A stretch of DNA of 43,335 nucleotides from Dehalococcoidia bacterium (lineage in GTDB: Bacteria; Chloroflexota; Dehalococcoidia; Lucifugimonadales; UBA3495): the NCBI GenBank assembly GCA_009692925.1, contig SHYG01000010.1, forward strand, positions 1 to 43,335. The letters run 5' to 3'. The notes under the pieces were generated by a model. It was not told where the DNA came from and did no database searches. It worked only from the letters and a program-made list of their open reading frames with translations. This document shows, piece after piece, positions 24,756 through 33,405 of this stretch (the first letter of the stretch is position 1; each line of letters opens with the position of its first letter). Position numbers and translations under genes: made by a program.

Positions 24756-25646
24756 ATGATCATATCCGATGGTGATTTGCTGACTCTAGCGCTCGGGGTT
24801 GCCGGGGCAATAGGAGTAGTCACAGGGGTGCTAGTTGCCGTGCTCATCTCGTTGCGCGATGGCGCAGAACGAGACGAACGGGATGGCGTCCGGGTTACGA
24901 CGGATTCTGCCACTATATTGTAGAATCGTATCCAGGCCGAACGGACCGAGCAGTTGGTGAAACTCTCGGCGGCGACGGACGCGCTCCATGCGGTGATGGG
25001 AGTGCCGGCGCCGCCGCCGTCGGTCGCCGCGTTGACCGCCGCCATCACCGCCAATGAGGAGGCGGCGGACGCGGTCAAGACGTTGAAGGCGAAAGTGGAA
25101 AGGGGTTTGGAGTTTTTCGGATCTGGCAAGGACACGGACGACTTTCTCAAGGACCTCGCGCAGTTGGCTAATAAATTTCCCCCATGGGAGGCACCGCCTT
25201 TCCTGGATTGGTCGGAACTGTGTGGGAAGCTGCGGCAGCGCTTAGACAACGCGACAACGGCGGTTAACAATCGCCCATTTACCTCGAAAACGCTCGACAT
25301 GAACCAATATGGCGAACGGATAAACGAAGAGTTTATGACGATTTTGGCCGCAGTGGCAATTGTGCACTGGGCGCAACTCAAAGGGCTCCGGAGCAAATTC
25401 ATCGGGAGGGCTATGGTGGTCGGCGGGGTGCTGATGTTCGCCAGCGTGACGGTGGCTTTTATGTCGTCTATCCAAATGGCTCAAGGAATCCCCGATGGCT
25501 TGAACGTGGTAATCGCGTTCTTTTTGGCATTATTTACAGGCCTCTTGGTGTGGGTACTTGCGTCAGCAGTTGTGTTCCCTGTTCGATCCTTGGAAGAAAC
25601 CACGGGCCTCCGGGGGTGGATGGGGTTTTGGTGGATCAAGAGATGA
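24756..25646 (+). pseudogene. Unknown membrane protein interrupted by in-frame TAG
   Basis: An ATG with GGAG 8 bp upstream opens a 55-codon reading that is one membrane helix (LTLALGVAGAIGVVTGVLVAV) plus a charged tail, ending at TAG (24921-24923). The same frame continues without further stops for 240 codons: NRIQAERTEQLVKLSAATDA, a helical soluble region, then two membrane helices (AMVVGGVLMFASVTVAFMSS and VVIAFFLALFTGLLVWVLAS). A CAG-to-TAG change in one gene is the simplest reading; two overlapping small proteins is the alternative, as a GTG at 24957 could start the second. No family recognised. Base use is less GC-rich than around it. Confidence 0.5.
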
Positions 25647-25748
25647 GCCAGGGGGTTACGATGATCTCCCTGTAGAGTTGCAGAACCCTTTCCGAGCAAA
25701 TTGTGATTTGGCACTAGGCCTTACGGCATCTCTTTTACACTCCTTCTC

Positions 25749-27233
25749 TCACACCCCGCTAATCTCCACCGTCCCCACCACGCCGCTGGCCAAATCCGCC
25801 ACCCGGATCAGGTGGTTGTTGGTGTCGGCGATGTACAGCTTGCCCCTGGCGATGCTCAGGCCGCTGGGCTCGGAGAACTGGGCCTGGCCGCCCGCGCCGT
25901 CGCGGTAGCCGGCCTGGCCGGTGCCCAGCAGGGTGAAGGCGCTGCGGGTGGCGGGCAGCACCCGCTTGATCTTGTGGTTGTAGGTGTCCGCCACGTACAG
26001 CGTGCCGTCCGCGTGGGCGATGCCCAACGGGTGTTGCAGGCGCACGTGGTTCTCCGCGCCGTCAATGTCGCCAAACACAAACAGATCCAGGCCAACTATA
26101 GTTCCCACCCGCCCGCTGGGGTTAAGATCAGCGTAGCGTATGGAGCTGGTCTCGCTGTCGGCAAAGTAGAGCCGCTTGCCATCCGTGGTGAGGCCGCTGG
26201 GCTGGGCCAGGGCCGCGGTGGCCAGCGGGCCGTCAACAATGGCCTCCCGCCCGCTGCCGGCGTAGGGGCCAATCTGCCCGTCGGCCAGGGTCAGCGACCA
26301 GAGCTGGTGGGCGCCCGCCATGGCGATGTACAGGACGTTGCCATGCAGCGCCAAATCCCAGGGCGAGTTTAGCGCCAGCTTGGTTCCCTGACCCTGGCCC
26401 TGGCGCATGAAACCCTGCTCGCCGGTGCCGGCGATGGTCTCCACCATCTGCGCGGCTAGGTCCACCCGGCGGATGGCGTGGTTGTCCGTGTCGGCCACGT
26501 AGAGGATGTCCCCCGACAGCGCCAGCCCCTGGGGGTGGTTGAAGCTGGCGGCGGCAAAGCTGCCGTCGTCCAACCCCTCCTGTCCTGAGCCAATTACCTG
26601 CCGCACGGCACCGTCCAAGTCAGCCACCAGGATGCGGTTGTGGTTGGAGTCGGCGATGCACAGGCGACCGCTGCCTGCATCGGACAGCACCTTGCCGGGG
26701 AAGGACAGGGCTGATGTGACCGGCGTGTCGGGCTGGAAGGACAGCGGCGTGTGGTCCAGCAGGCCCTGGGCATTGAACTGTGCCACCATCTCCCCCAGGA
26801 TGTTGTCAAACGCCTCGTAGGGCAGCTCCCCCTCGTGCTTGCCGATGACCTTGCCCTGGGGGTCAATGAACATCAGCGTGGGCCAGGCGCGGCAGGCGTA
26901 CTCCTGCCACACCAGAAACTCGGCGTCGTTAACCACCGGGTGGCGCAGCTCGTACCGCTGCACCGCCTTGCGCAGGTTGTCCCCCTCCTTCTCGTTGGGG
27001 AACTTGGCGGAGTGGACGCCGATGACCACCAGCTCGCTGGCGTACTTGTGCTCTAACTTCCGCAACTGCGGAAAGATGTGCATGCAGTTGATTCAACAGT
27101 AGGTCCAGAAGTCCAGCACCACCAGCTTGCCCCGCAGCTCTCGCATGGTCACGGGGCGGTTGGTGTTGATCCACTCCAAGCCTGGGGGGAACTCCGGTGC
27201 GTTAACCTTGCCGGCGTAGGATTGCGAGGCCAT
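25749..27233 (-). CDS. Thioredoxin-NHL repeat protein with in-frame UGA (candidate selenoprotein)
   Basis: 494 codons: an N-terminal thioredoxin-like domain (about 1-150) then an NHL beta-propeller (repeats such as [66 protein letters not shown]). It resembles the bacterial relatives of NHLRC2, whose redox motif is FWTYCCINC. Here the segment reads LDFWTYC, then TGA (27093-27095, codon 47), then [15 protein letters not shown] replaces the first Cys of C-x-x-C. The frame is open from ATG 27233 ([16 protein letters not shown]) to 25749 apart from this codon. A hairpin of bacterial SECIS type follows. If UGA is not recoded, only a thioredoxin-less product from ATG 27083 could be made, which would lose half of the domain. 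No signal peptide, so probably cytoplasmic. Confidence 0.85.
27058..27073 (-). promoter_or_regulatory. Candidate bacterial SECIS hairpin
   Basis: On the minus strand TTCCGC-AGTT-GCGGAA forms a perfect 6-bp stem (extendable by a T-G pair) with a 4-base loop. The loop begins 25 nt after the UGA and has G as its second base. This agrees with the known bacterial SECIS consensus: loop 16-37 nt downstream and G in the first two loop positions. The same bases encode F-P-Q-L-R-K, so coincidence is possible. Confidence 0.5.
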
Positions 27234-27250
27234 AACTTCCTTTCGGAGCG

Positions 27251-27332
27251 ATCAGCCGTCAGCAATCAGCTTTCAGCCCCCACCCCTGGGAAGGGCAGGG
27301 GCTGACTGCTGATCTCTGATAGCTGATAGCTG
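27251..27332. repeat. Heptad hairpin repeat, copy B
   Basis: TCAGC units (ATCAGCCG, TCAGCAA, TCAGCTT, TCAGCCC), a CAGCCCC/GGGGCTG centre and GCTGA units on the right. It begins 4 bp past the stop of the 27337-27846 gene and ends near the start of the thioredoxin-NHL gene. Confidence 0.85.
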
Positions 27333-27336
27333 GTTG

Positions 27337-27846
27337 CTACTCGAAAGCCAGGGTGGCGTAACGCATGAAGACAGTGCCGTTCGGTGCTCCCAGAGGGCCG
27401 TTGGCCACCAGCACCGCGATAACGTGGTTGGTGCCGGGAGCCGACTTGTCCTCCACCGTGATGCGCTTGGGGACGTTGAGCCCGGTAATCACCCCAATGC
27501 TCCGGTCTATCTTGCCGTCGATGTAGACCTCACCGTAGTCGTCCACGTTGGTTTCGAAGACCAGGCGCTTCCCGGACACGTCCTCGCCATTAATGCGCGC
27601 GGGCGTCTTGATGTGCAGACGATACCAGGCGAAGGTGAAACCCGAAGAGCGGCGCTCCTGCATATTCCCGCTACTCTCCCACCAGGAGTCGTCGTAGTCG
27701 GCCAGGCGGGCCGGGCTGCCCTTCATCTCGGCGACCATGCCCTGGTTGTCCTCGCCGGGCACCAGGCCGACGGCAATCTTCCAGCCGTCGCTGCCCAGAG
27801 TCCGCAGGTCGGTCTGGTTCTCCAGATTAAGGGCTACTCTGGCCAT
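27337..27846 (-). CDS. Jelly-roll (galactose-binding-like) protein, paralogue 1
   Basis: 169 residues, MARVALNLENQTDLRTLGSD onward. Central DDSWWESSG, FTFAWYRLHIKTP, GKRLVFETNVDDYGEVYIDG and a C-terminal VIAVLVANGPLG look like the sugar-binding jelly-roll domain found at the N-terminus of family 2 glycosidases, but here it stands alone with no catalytic domain and no signal peptide. Ligand unknown. It is a tandem duplicate of the next gene (same length, most residues identical). ATG 27846 has GAGG 6 bp upstream and matches the paralogue start; the longer upstream reading would run into the heptad repeat. Confidence 0.7.
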   Translation of the reverse strand: MARVALNLENQTDLRTLGSDGWKIAVGLVPGEDNQGMVAEMKGSPARLADYDDSWWESSGNMQERRSSGFTFAWYRLHIKTPARINGEDVSGKRLVFETNVDDYGEVYIDGKIDRSIGVITGLNVPKRITVEDKSAPGTNHVIAVLVANGPLGAPNGTVFMRYATLAFE

Positions 27847-27886
27847 GTTGTCCTCACTTGCACAGGTTTGGAACTGGGAAAGCGAC

Positions 27887-27975
27887 CAGCAATCAGCCGT
27901 CAGCCTGTCAGCTTTCAGCCACCGCCCGCTACTCACGGGGGTGGGAGCTGATGGCTGACAGGCTGACGGCTGATC
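27887..27975. repeat. Heptad hairpin repeat, copy C
   Basis: Left arm of TCAGC units, centre CCACC/GGTGG, right arm GCTGATGGCTGACAGGCTGA. It lies 5 bp past the stop of paralogue 2, between the two duplicate genes. Confidence 0.85.
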
Positions 27976-27980
27976 GCTAG

Positions 27981-28490
27981 CTATTCGAAGGCTAAAGTGG
28001 CGTAGCGCATGAAGATGGTGCCCACCGGCTCACCCAGGGGGCCGTTGGCCACCAGCACCGCGATGACGTGGTTGGTGCCCGGAGTGGCCTTGTCCTCTAC
28101 CATTATCCGCTTGGGGGTGTTGTTGCCGGTAATCACGCCGATGGCCCGGTCAATCTTGCCGTCAACGTAGACCTCGCCGTAGTTGTCCACGTTGGTCTCG
28201 AAGACCAGCCGCTTGCCGGCCACATCCTCGCCGTTGATGCGCGAGGGAGTCTTGACGTGCAGGCGGTACCAAGCGAAGGTGAAGCCCGAGGAGCGCCGCT
28301 CCTGGATGTCGCCGCTGCTTTCCCACCAGGAGTCGTCGTACTCGGCCAAGCGGGCCGGGCTGCCCTTCATCTCGGCGACCAATCCCTGGTTGTTCTCACC
28401 GGGCACCAGCCCGGTGGCAATCTTCCAGCCGTCGCTGCCCAGGGTGCGCAGGTCGGTCTTGTTCTCCAGGTTTAACGATACTCTTGCCAT
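27981..28490 (-). CDS. Jelly-roll (galactose-binding-like) protein, paralogue 2
   Basis: 169 residues aligning end to end without gaps with the preceding entry (MARVSLNLENKTDLRTLGSD start; ends MRYATLAFE in both). Differences are mostly conservative (for example DNYGEVYVDG against DDYGEVYIDG), so both copies appear to be kept by selection rather than drifting. The conserved WWESSG, FAWYRLH and NVDNYGEV segments point to one fold. ATG 28490 has GAGAGGA upstream. The pair is followed by the thioredoxin-NHL gene and preceded by a dienelactone hydrolase, all on one strand. Confidence 0.7.
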   Translation of the reverse strand: MARVSLNLENKTDLRTLGSDGWKIATGLVPGENNQGLVAEMKGSPARLAEYDDSWWESSGDIQERRSSGFTFAWYRLHVKTPSRINGEDVAGKRLVFETNVDNYGEVYVDGKIDRAIGVITGNNTPKRIMVEDKATPGTNHVIAVLVANGPLGEPVGTIFMRYATLAFE

Positions 28491-28592
28491 GTTGTCCTCT
28501 CTTGACTGATTGATTTGATGCCGAGTTCTAATCCCCGTGATGCTCCGCGCAGGTGGTCCGCACCCCCAGCCCCCGAACCCTCATCCCCCTGG

Positions 28593-28621
28593 CCCCCTTC
28601 TCCCTGCCAGGGAGAAGGGGG
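28593..28621. repeat. Perfect 14-bp hairpin in a CCCCTTC-rich spacer
   Basis: CCCCCTTCTCCCTG pairs with CAGGGAGAAGGGGG around a single central base. It sits in the 325-bp gap 28491-28815, which also has a CCTCCGGCGGGGGCTTCGCC stretch and heptad repeat copy D but no gene I can support. Confidence 0.6.
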
Positions 28622-28742
28622 AAATGGACGAAACTGGGGGACCCCCAGCCCTCCGGCGGGGGCTTCGCCCCCTGCACCCCTGGTGGACGCAATTGGTGGA
28701 AGGGGCTGCTGTGCGACTGGCCGTGGAAATGTAGCAGATCAG

Positions 28743-28814
28743 AAATCAGGCTCTAACCCTACTGGGTTGGCAGGTGGGGGCTGATTGCTGACGGCTGCCA
28801 GCTGATGGCTGATA
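28743..28814. repeat. Heptad hairpin repeat, copy D (degenerate)
   Basis: The right arm is clear (GCTGATTGCTGACGGCTG then GCTGATGGCTGATAGC), the left arm is short and eroded (AATCAGGCTC). It is 1 bp past the stop of the 28816-29556 gene. Confidence 0.65.
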
Positions 28815-28815
28815 G

Positions 28816-29556
28816 CTAGCTCCGCGCCTTGGCCGGGGCTGCTGCCTTCTTCAGATGGGTGGCGAAGAACTCCAGGGTCTTGGGCCAGGAGCCTTCCGCG
28901 GCGGACTTCACATACCGCTGGCCGGTGTGGTCCATGAAGGCGTGGTTGGCGCCGGGCCAGGTGATGAACTGGTGGGTCTTCTTCAGGCGGGTCAGCTCGG
29001 CGTCCAGCTTGCGCATATCCGCCTGGGAGGGATTCTCGTCCAGCTCCCCAAAGTGGAACAGGATAGGGCACTTGATGCCGCTGGCCAGCTCGAAGGCCGG
29101 CTTTTCGCCCTTGCCCCAAAGCTGCATGATGTTGCCGCCGTAGTGGGGCACCGCAGCCTTGAAGTGGGGGTTGGTGGCCGCCGCCAGCCAGGTCACCCGG
29201 CCGCCCATGCAGAAGCCGGTGACGCCGATGCGCTCCCGGTCAATGGACTTGTGGCCCCGCAGCCAGTCCACGGTGGTGTTGACGTCGGCAATGATCTCAA
29301 CGTCGTTCAGCAGCTCTCGGCGGGTCTTGCCGCTGCTCTTGACCATGTCCTCGGTTATGCGGTGGTACAGCTCGGGGGCGACGGCGGCGTAGCCCTCTTT
29401 GGCCAGCCGGTCGCAGATGCTCTTGATGAAGGTATCCACTCCGCCGCCGTGCTGGGCCACCACCACGGCGGGGAAAGGCCCGGAGCCGCTGGGCACACTG
29501 GCGTAGACCGACATCTCTTTGCCGCTGACCTTGAGTTTTTCCGTGAAGGATGGCAT
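28816..29556 (-). CDS. Dienelactone hydrolase family protein
   Basis: Cytoplasmic alpha/beta hydrolase of 246 residues. The nucleophile elbow is VTGFCMGGR (Cys), with GELDENPS (Asp) and PGANHAFMD (His) completing the triad. The position that holds a conserved Glu in classic carboxymethylenebutenolidases reads VVAQHGGG here, so the substrate may differ from dienelactone. Unlike the interrupted homologue at 4.0-5.0 kb, it has no export signal and no lesion, so it is the only intact family member in the window. ATG 29556 follows a GGGGAGG site. Confidence 0.88.
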   Translation of the reverse strand: MPSFTEKLKVSGKEMSVYASVPSGSGPFPAVVVAQHGGGVDTFIKSICDRLAKEGYAAVAPELYHRITEDMVKSSGKTRRELLNDVEIIADVNTTVDWLRGHKSIDRERIGVTGFCMGGRVTWLAAATNPHFKAAVPHYGGNIMQLWGKGEKPAFELASGIKCPILFHFGELDENPSQADMRKLDAELTRLKKTHQFITWPGANHAFMDHTGQRYVKSAAEGSWPKTLEFFATHLKKAAAPAKARS

Positions 29557-29577
29557 ATCTAGTTACCTCCCCAAATA

Positions 29578-29595
29578 GTCCCGACGCGTCGGGAC
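29578..29595. repeat. 18-bp perfect palindrome
   Basis: GTCCCGACGCGTCGGGAC lies 21 bp upstream of the dienelactone hydrolase start. Either an operator for that gene or part of the terminator of the upstream aminotransferase; the sequence does not decide. Confidence 0.45.
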
Positions 29596-29660
29596 GGGCT
29601 TGGACCGGCCCGTTGGGGCGATTCTAGCAGAAATCACAGGCCCTGGGCACTGCCTCCAGG

Positions 29661-30995
29661 CTAGGCCAGTCCTTCCGCCCGCACCGCCGCCAGGGTGGCT
29701 TCAAAGGCGGCTAGGGTTTGGTCAATCTCTCGCTCGGTGTGAGTGGCAGAGACTAAGAAGGCCTCCCGGCCCATGATGTCTACCCCCTGGTTCAGCAACC
29801 CTCGCTTCAGCGCCGTCACTGCCGGGCCTGCCACGGCGTGGTGAATCTCCTCGTGGGACATGGTGCAGATCTCGCGGTCGCAGTCGCAGTCGGCCAGCAC
29901 CACGTGGATCATGGAGGCGATGCCGTGGGCGTGGCCCGCCATCTCCGTTCGCGCGAAGATGTCGTTGAGCCCGGCTTTGAGGCGGTCCGCCATAGCGTCG
30001 GCGCGCTGGTTGATGGGCTGGCTGGCGATGAGCTCCAGGCAGGCGATCCCGGCGGCCGCGGTGAGGGGGTTGCCGTTAAAGGTGCCGGGGTGGTAGACCC
30101 GCCGCTGGTTGTCCCAGGCGGGGTCACCCCGGTGGGCGATCATGTCCACAATCTCCGCCTTGCCGCCCACCGCGCCGCCGGGCAGTCCGCCCGCCACGAT
30201 CTTGGCCAGGGTGGTCAGGTCCGGCTCAACGCCGTAGCGCATCTGCGCTCCGCCCGGCGACGCCCGGAACCCGGTTACCACCTCATCGAAGATCAGCACC
30301 ACGCCGTGCCGCGAGGTCAACTCCCGCAGGCCCTTGAGGTAGGTGGGTATATTGAAGGGCAACTGGCCGTAGTGGGCCCCGGTGGGCTCCAGAATCAGCC
30401 CGGCGATATCGTGGTCCCGGGTCAAGGCCTGCTCCACGGCGCCCAAATCTCCGGCGGGCACAATCACCATGCTGCCCCAGCTTGCCGCCGGGATGCCCGG
30501 CGCCGGGCGATCGGAGCCGGACATGGCGTAGTCGTGCCAGCCGTGGAAGTGGTTGCGCAGCTTGATAATCTTGTTCTTTCCGGTGTAGGCCCGGGCCAGG
30601 CGCATGGCCATCAGGGTGGCCTCCGTGCCGGAGCTGTGGAATCGCAGCTTCTCCACCGCGGGCATCAGCGCCTTGATGGCCTTGGCCCAGCGGATCTCCT
30701 CCTCGGTGCCGGCGCCCAGGTGGGTGCCCCGGGCAACCTGGTGCGCCACCGCGGCGACGATGGCCGGGTGGGAGTGTCCCAGCAGCAATGCGCCGTGGCC
30801 TGAGACATAGTCGATGTACTCGTGCCCGTCCACGTCCCACTTGCGGGGGCCCAGCCCGTGGGTCATGTACAGGGGGAACGGCTCGGCGTAGCGGTTGTCG
30901 TGGGTGACCCCGCTGGGGAAAAGCTGGGAAGCCTCCGCGTACTGTTGGGCGGAGCCTTGGTGCTTGGCAACGTATTCTTCCAGGATGGTCGGCAT
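29661..30995 (-). CDS. Class III aminotransferase (glutamate-1-semialdehyde aminomutase-like)
   Basis: PLP enzyme of 444 residues in the HemL-like branch. Seen are HDNRYAEPFPLYM, GPRKWDVDGHEYIDYVSGHG, LRFHSSGTEATLMAMRLARA (phosphate-binding), FHGWHDYAMSG, LIFDEVVTGFR (cofactor Asp) and LAKIVAGGLPGGAVGG, with the Lys that forms the Schiff base. HemL itself is usually near 430 residues, but this protein has extra CDCDREICTMSHEE near the C-terminus and no haem genes as neighbours, so it is more likely a catabolic aminotransferase or mutase than the haem enzyme (inference). Confidence 0.85.
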   Translation of the reverse strand: MPTILEEYVAKHQGSAQQYAEASQLFPSGVTHDNRYAEPFPLYMTHGLGPRKWDVDGHEYIDYVSGHGALLLGHSHPAIVAAVAHQVARGTHLGAGTEEEIRWAKAIKALMPAVEKLRFHSSGTEATLMAMRLARAYTGKNKIIKLRNHFHGWHDYAMSGSDRPAPGIPAASWGSMVIVPAGDLGAVEQALTRDHDIAGLILEPTGAHYGQLPFNIPTYLKGLRELTSRHGVVLIFDEVVTGFRASPGGAQMRYGVEPDLTTLAKIVAGGLPGGAVGGKAEIVDMIAHRGDPAWDNQRRVYHPGTFNGNPLTAAAGIACLELIASQPINQRADAMADRLKAGLNDIFARTEMAGHAHGIASMIHVVLADCDCDREICTMSHEEIHHAVAGPAVTALKRGLLNQGVDIMGREAFLVSATHTEREIDQTLAAFEATLAAVRAEGLA

Positions 30996-31004
30996 GGCCC
31001 TCCT

Positions 31005-31847
31005 CTACTTACCCGGTCCAAGAATATCCTCTCCCAAAATAAACTGCTGGCCCGATGGGAGAATCAGAACCTTTATATCGTCACCGATGCGTTTAACCAG
31101 CTCATAGCGGATCAGCTCATCGGTGATGGTTGCGGTAACCGTTTTATTGGCTGCTGCCTGGCCGTTGGCCTCAAGGATCAAGCGCTGCTGCTCGCCCTCG
31201 GCCCGCTTGATGGTCGCATTCTTCTCTCCGTCGGCACGCGCCTGGGCCTGCCGGGCTTCCACCTAGATTTGCCGAAGCAGATTCTCTTCCTCCATGGCGC
31301 GCTGGACCGCCACCTGCTTGGATTCGATGGCCACGGTAAAAGCGGCGCTGAACTCAAAGTCGGTGAGGCTTACCGCATCAACAATGATGCCGTAGGGCGC
31401 AAGCCGGGAGGTAAGCTGAGTTTCCAGCTCCAACTTAACCCTAGGTCGCTCAGTAATTAATTCTTCAGCAACAAAATGGGCAGTAGTGGCCTTCACGGTT
31501 TCCTGGACTGCCGGGACTATGATTCTCTCCTCATAATCCCGGCGCAAGGTGCGGTAAATTTCGATAACGCTATCGGCATTCAAATGGAAGTTCACTGTAA
31601 CCGTCGTGTGTACTTCCTGGAGGTCCTTGGATGCGGCGCCGGAGGGAGCATCATGCTTGTCTACCTGAAGGCTCATGTCGTGAACCTGTTGCACGAAGGG
31701 GATTATCATGTAAATCCCTTCGCCTTTAATCTCCCCGGTGGGGGCGCCAAACTCCGTAACTACACCCCGATAGCCCGCGTCCACCTGGCAAAACGCCATA
31801 AAGAATCCGATGACGACGAGGACAGCAATCGCGCCCACCAAAACCAA
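31005..31847 (-). pseudogene. SPFH/prohibitin-family protein interrupted by in-frame TAG
   Basis: Membrane-anchored scaffold protein. One N-terminal helix (LVGAIAVLVVIGFFMAF), the SPFH domain (AGYRGVVTEFGAPTGEIKGE, IIPFVQQVHDMSLQVDKHD) and a helix rich in Glu and Arg. The frame is broken only by TAG at 31263-31265 (codon 195) in LLRQI-stop-VEARQAQARADGEK; homologues have Gln at about this point, so CAG to TAG is likely. After it the coiled region (IKRAEGEQQRLILEANGQAA) and the tail are intact. The start is also weak (TTG 31847 without a good ribosome site), which together suggests decay. It lies just downstream of an MFS gene and upstream of the aminotransferase. Confidence 0.8.
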
Positions 31848-31935
31848 AGTCCCGCCGATACCCTTACTCAGGGCTCCTCAAACATCAGGTAATTAACCCT
31901 AATCCACCAATAATACCGTTCCTGCTGGCGGCACG

Positions 31936-33255
31936 CTATGTTTGCCCCGGCTGCTGAACCCTTTCGCGAGTCAACTGGGGCGGCGGTCGCATCAGGAAGC
32001 AGCTCGCGCTGGCGCCCAAGGCGAACACCACCGCCAGCATGATGGCTAGTTGGTGGTTGCCGTAGTGGTCTTTGACCCAGCCGGCGAACAGGGGCGACGC
32101 CACCTGCGCCCAGCTTTGTGAGAAGGTGACGATGCCCCGCAGGCTGGCAAACCGGTCCCGTCCGTAAAACCCCCCCAGGGCCGACCAGATGATTACCCCG
32201 GCGCCGTCGGTGACGCCCTCCAGCACAATGAACGCCAGGATTAGCCAAATGCCTGAGCCGTTCCAGTCCCCCAGCAGCAGGCACAGGAAGCCTACCCCTT
32301 CCAGGGCCATGGCGCCGCCCAGCAGGTAGGCCTTGGGACAGCGGTCGGCGAAGAACCCCAGCGCCAGCCGCGACGCGAAGGTGATGCCGAACATCAGGCC
32401 CACCAAAGTGGCGGCCAACTGCTCGTCCACGCCCTTGCTCTCCACCAAGATGGGCATAATGTTGACCTGTATCCCCAGGGAGGCTAACTGCCGCAATCCA
32501 GACCCCGCCAGCAGGAACCAGTAAGTCCGAGTGCGCAGCGCCTCCCGCACGGTGTAGTCCCGGATTTCCAGCCGCCGCGCTGCATGCCCGCCCCGGGCCG
32601 GCGCGGCAACCGTGGGCGGCTCGGCGTCGCCGTCGGGCAGCAGGCCCATGTCTTCAGGACGGTTGCGGAACCACAGCGTCAGGGGCAGGACAATTACCAG
32701 GTAGGCCACGCCAGAGGCGGCGGCGGCCCAGTGCCAGTCCCGTTTCAGCACTATAAAGGAGACAACGGGCACCAGCACCATTCCGCCCAGGGATGAGATG
32801 GCCGCCAGCACCGAGATGGCCAGGGAACGCCGTCGGCGAAACCAGTTGTTCAAACCGGCGAACATGGCGTGCTGGAAGGCGATGCTGTTGCCCAGGGACA
32901 CCATCCCCAGGTAGACCAGGGCAAAGCTCCAGAAATCGTCCACAAACCAGGCGAAAGCGAAGTAGCCCGCGGCGGCCAGGATAATGCACGGCACCAGCAG
33001 GGCGCGGTTGCCAAATTTGTCGATGGCCCAGCCCGCCGCCGGCCCTTCCAGTCCGCCTTCCGCCCGGGCCAGGGAGAATACCAGCGCGGTCTGGGCGTCG
33101 GAGAGGCCCAGGGAGTCGCGCACCGGGCGGAAGAAGACAGTGAACCCCCGGAAGAAGAGGCCGCTGGCGAAGAAGGTCATGGCGGAGGATGAAGCTACCA
33201 CCCACCAGCCGTAGAAGATGCGGGAGGAGCGCGGGCCGCCGGTGGAGGAGGTCAT
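31936..33255 (-). CDS. MFS transporter (oxalate/formate or monocarboxylate type)
   Basis: 439 residues, 12 hydrophobic segments in two groups separated by a charged loop (PEDMGLLPDGDAEPPTVAAP). IFYGWWVVASSSAMTFFASG at the start, FSLARAEGGLEGPAAGWAID in the first half and RNRPEDMGL are typical of the oxalate:formate-antiporter-like carboxylate carriers. The gene at the right end of the window (42046-43335) is a paralogue with the same FYGWWVV and LARTEGG segments. ATG 33255 is preferred over the upstream start because the FYGWW segment should lie within the first 20 residues. Substrate unknown. Confidence 0.85.
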   Translation of the reverse strand: MTSSTGGPRSSRIFYGWWVVASSSAMTFFASGLFFRGFTVFFRPVRDSLGLSDAQTALVFSLARAEGGLEGPAAGWAIDKFGNRALLVPCIILAAAGYFAFAWFVDDFWSFALVYLGMVSLGNSIAFQHAMFAGLNNWFRRRRSLAISVLAAISSLGGMVLVPVVSFIVLKRDWHWAAAASGVAYLVIVLPLTLWFRNRPEDMGLLPDGDAEPPTVAAPARGGHAARRLEIRDYTVREALRTRTYWFLLAGSGLRQLASLGIQVNIMPILVESKGVDEQLAATLVGLMFGITFASRLALGFFADRCPKAYLLGGAMALEGVGFLCLLLGDWNGSGIWLILAFIVLEGVTDGAGVIIWSALGGFYGRDRFASLRGIVTFSQSWAQVASPLFAGWVKDHYGNHQLAIMLAVVFALGASASCFLMRPPPQLTRERVQQPGQT

Positions 33256-33405
33256 GCTCGACAGAGTAGCGGTAAATCGGTGTTGGCGCAACAGGTTAGA
33301 TAGATGGCAGGTACTTGACCCCTGCCGTCACTGACAACGCCCAGGTGCCGTCGCAGGGCTGGCGGCGGTACAATAGCGGCAATGGATCAGCCATTGTAGG
33401 AGCCA

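Noticed and set aside
25749-27083. Thioredoxin-NHL gene starting at ATG 27083
   Set aside because: That start would begin inside the C-x-x-C motif and discard an in-frame, family-like 50-codon N-terminus; a start at 27233 with UGA as a sense codon or a nonsense mutation explains the sequence better.
4069-31847. UAG reassigned to an amino acid
   Set aside because: Several intact genes here end in TAG (sua5, prfA, PIG-L, Lin0512 type), prfA is present, and no pyrrolysine gene is seen.
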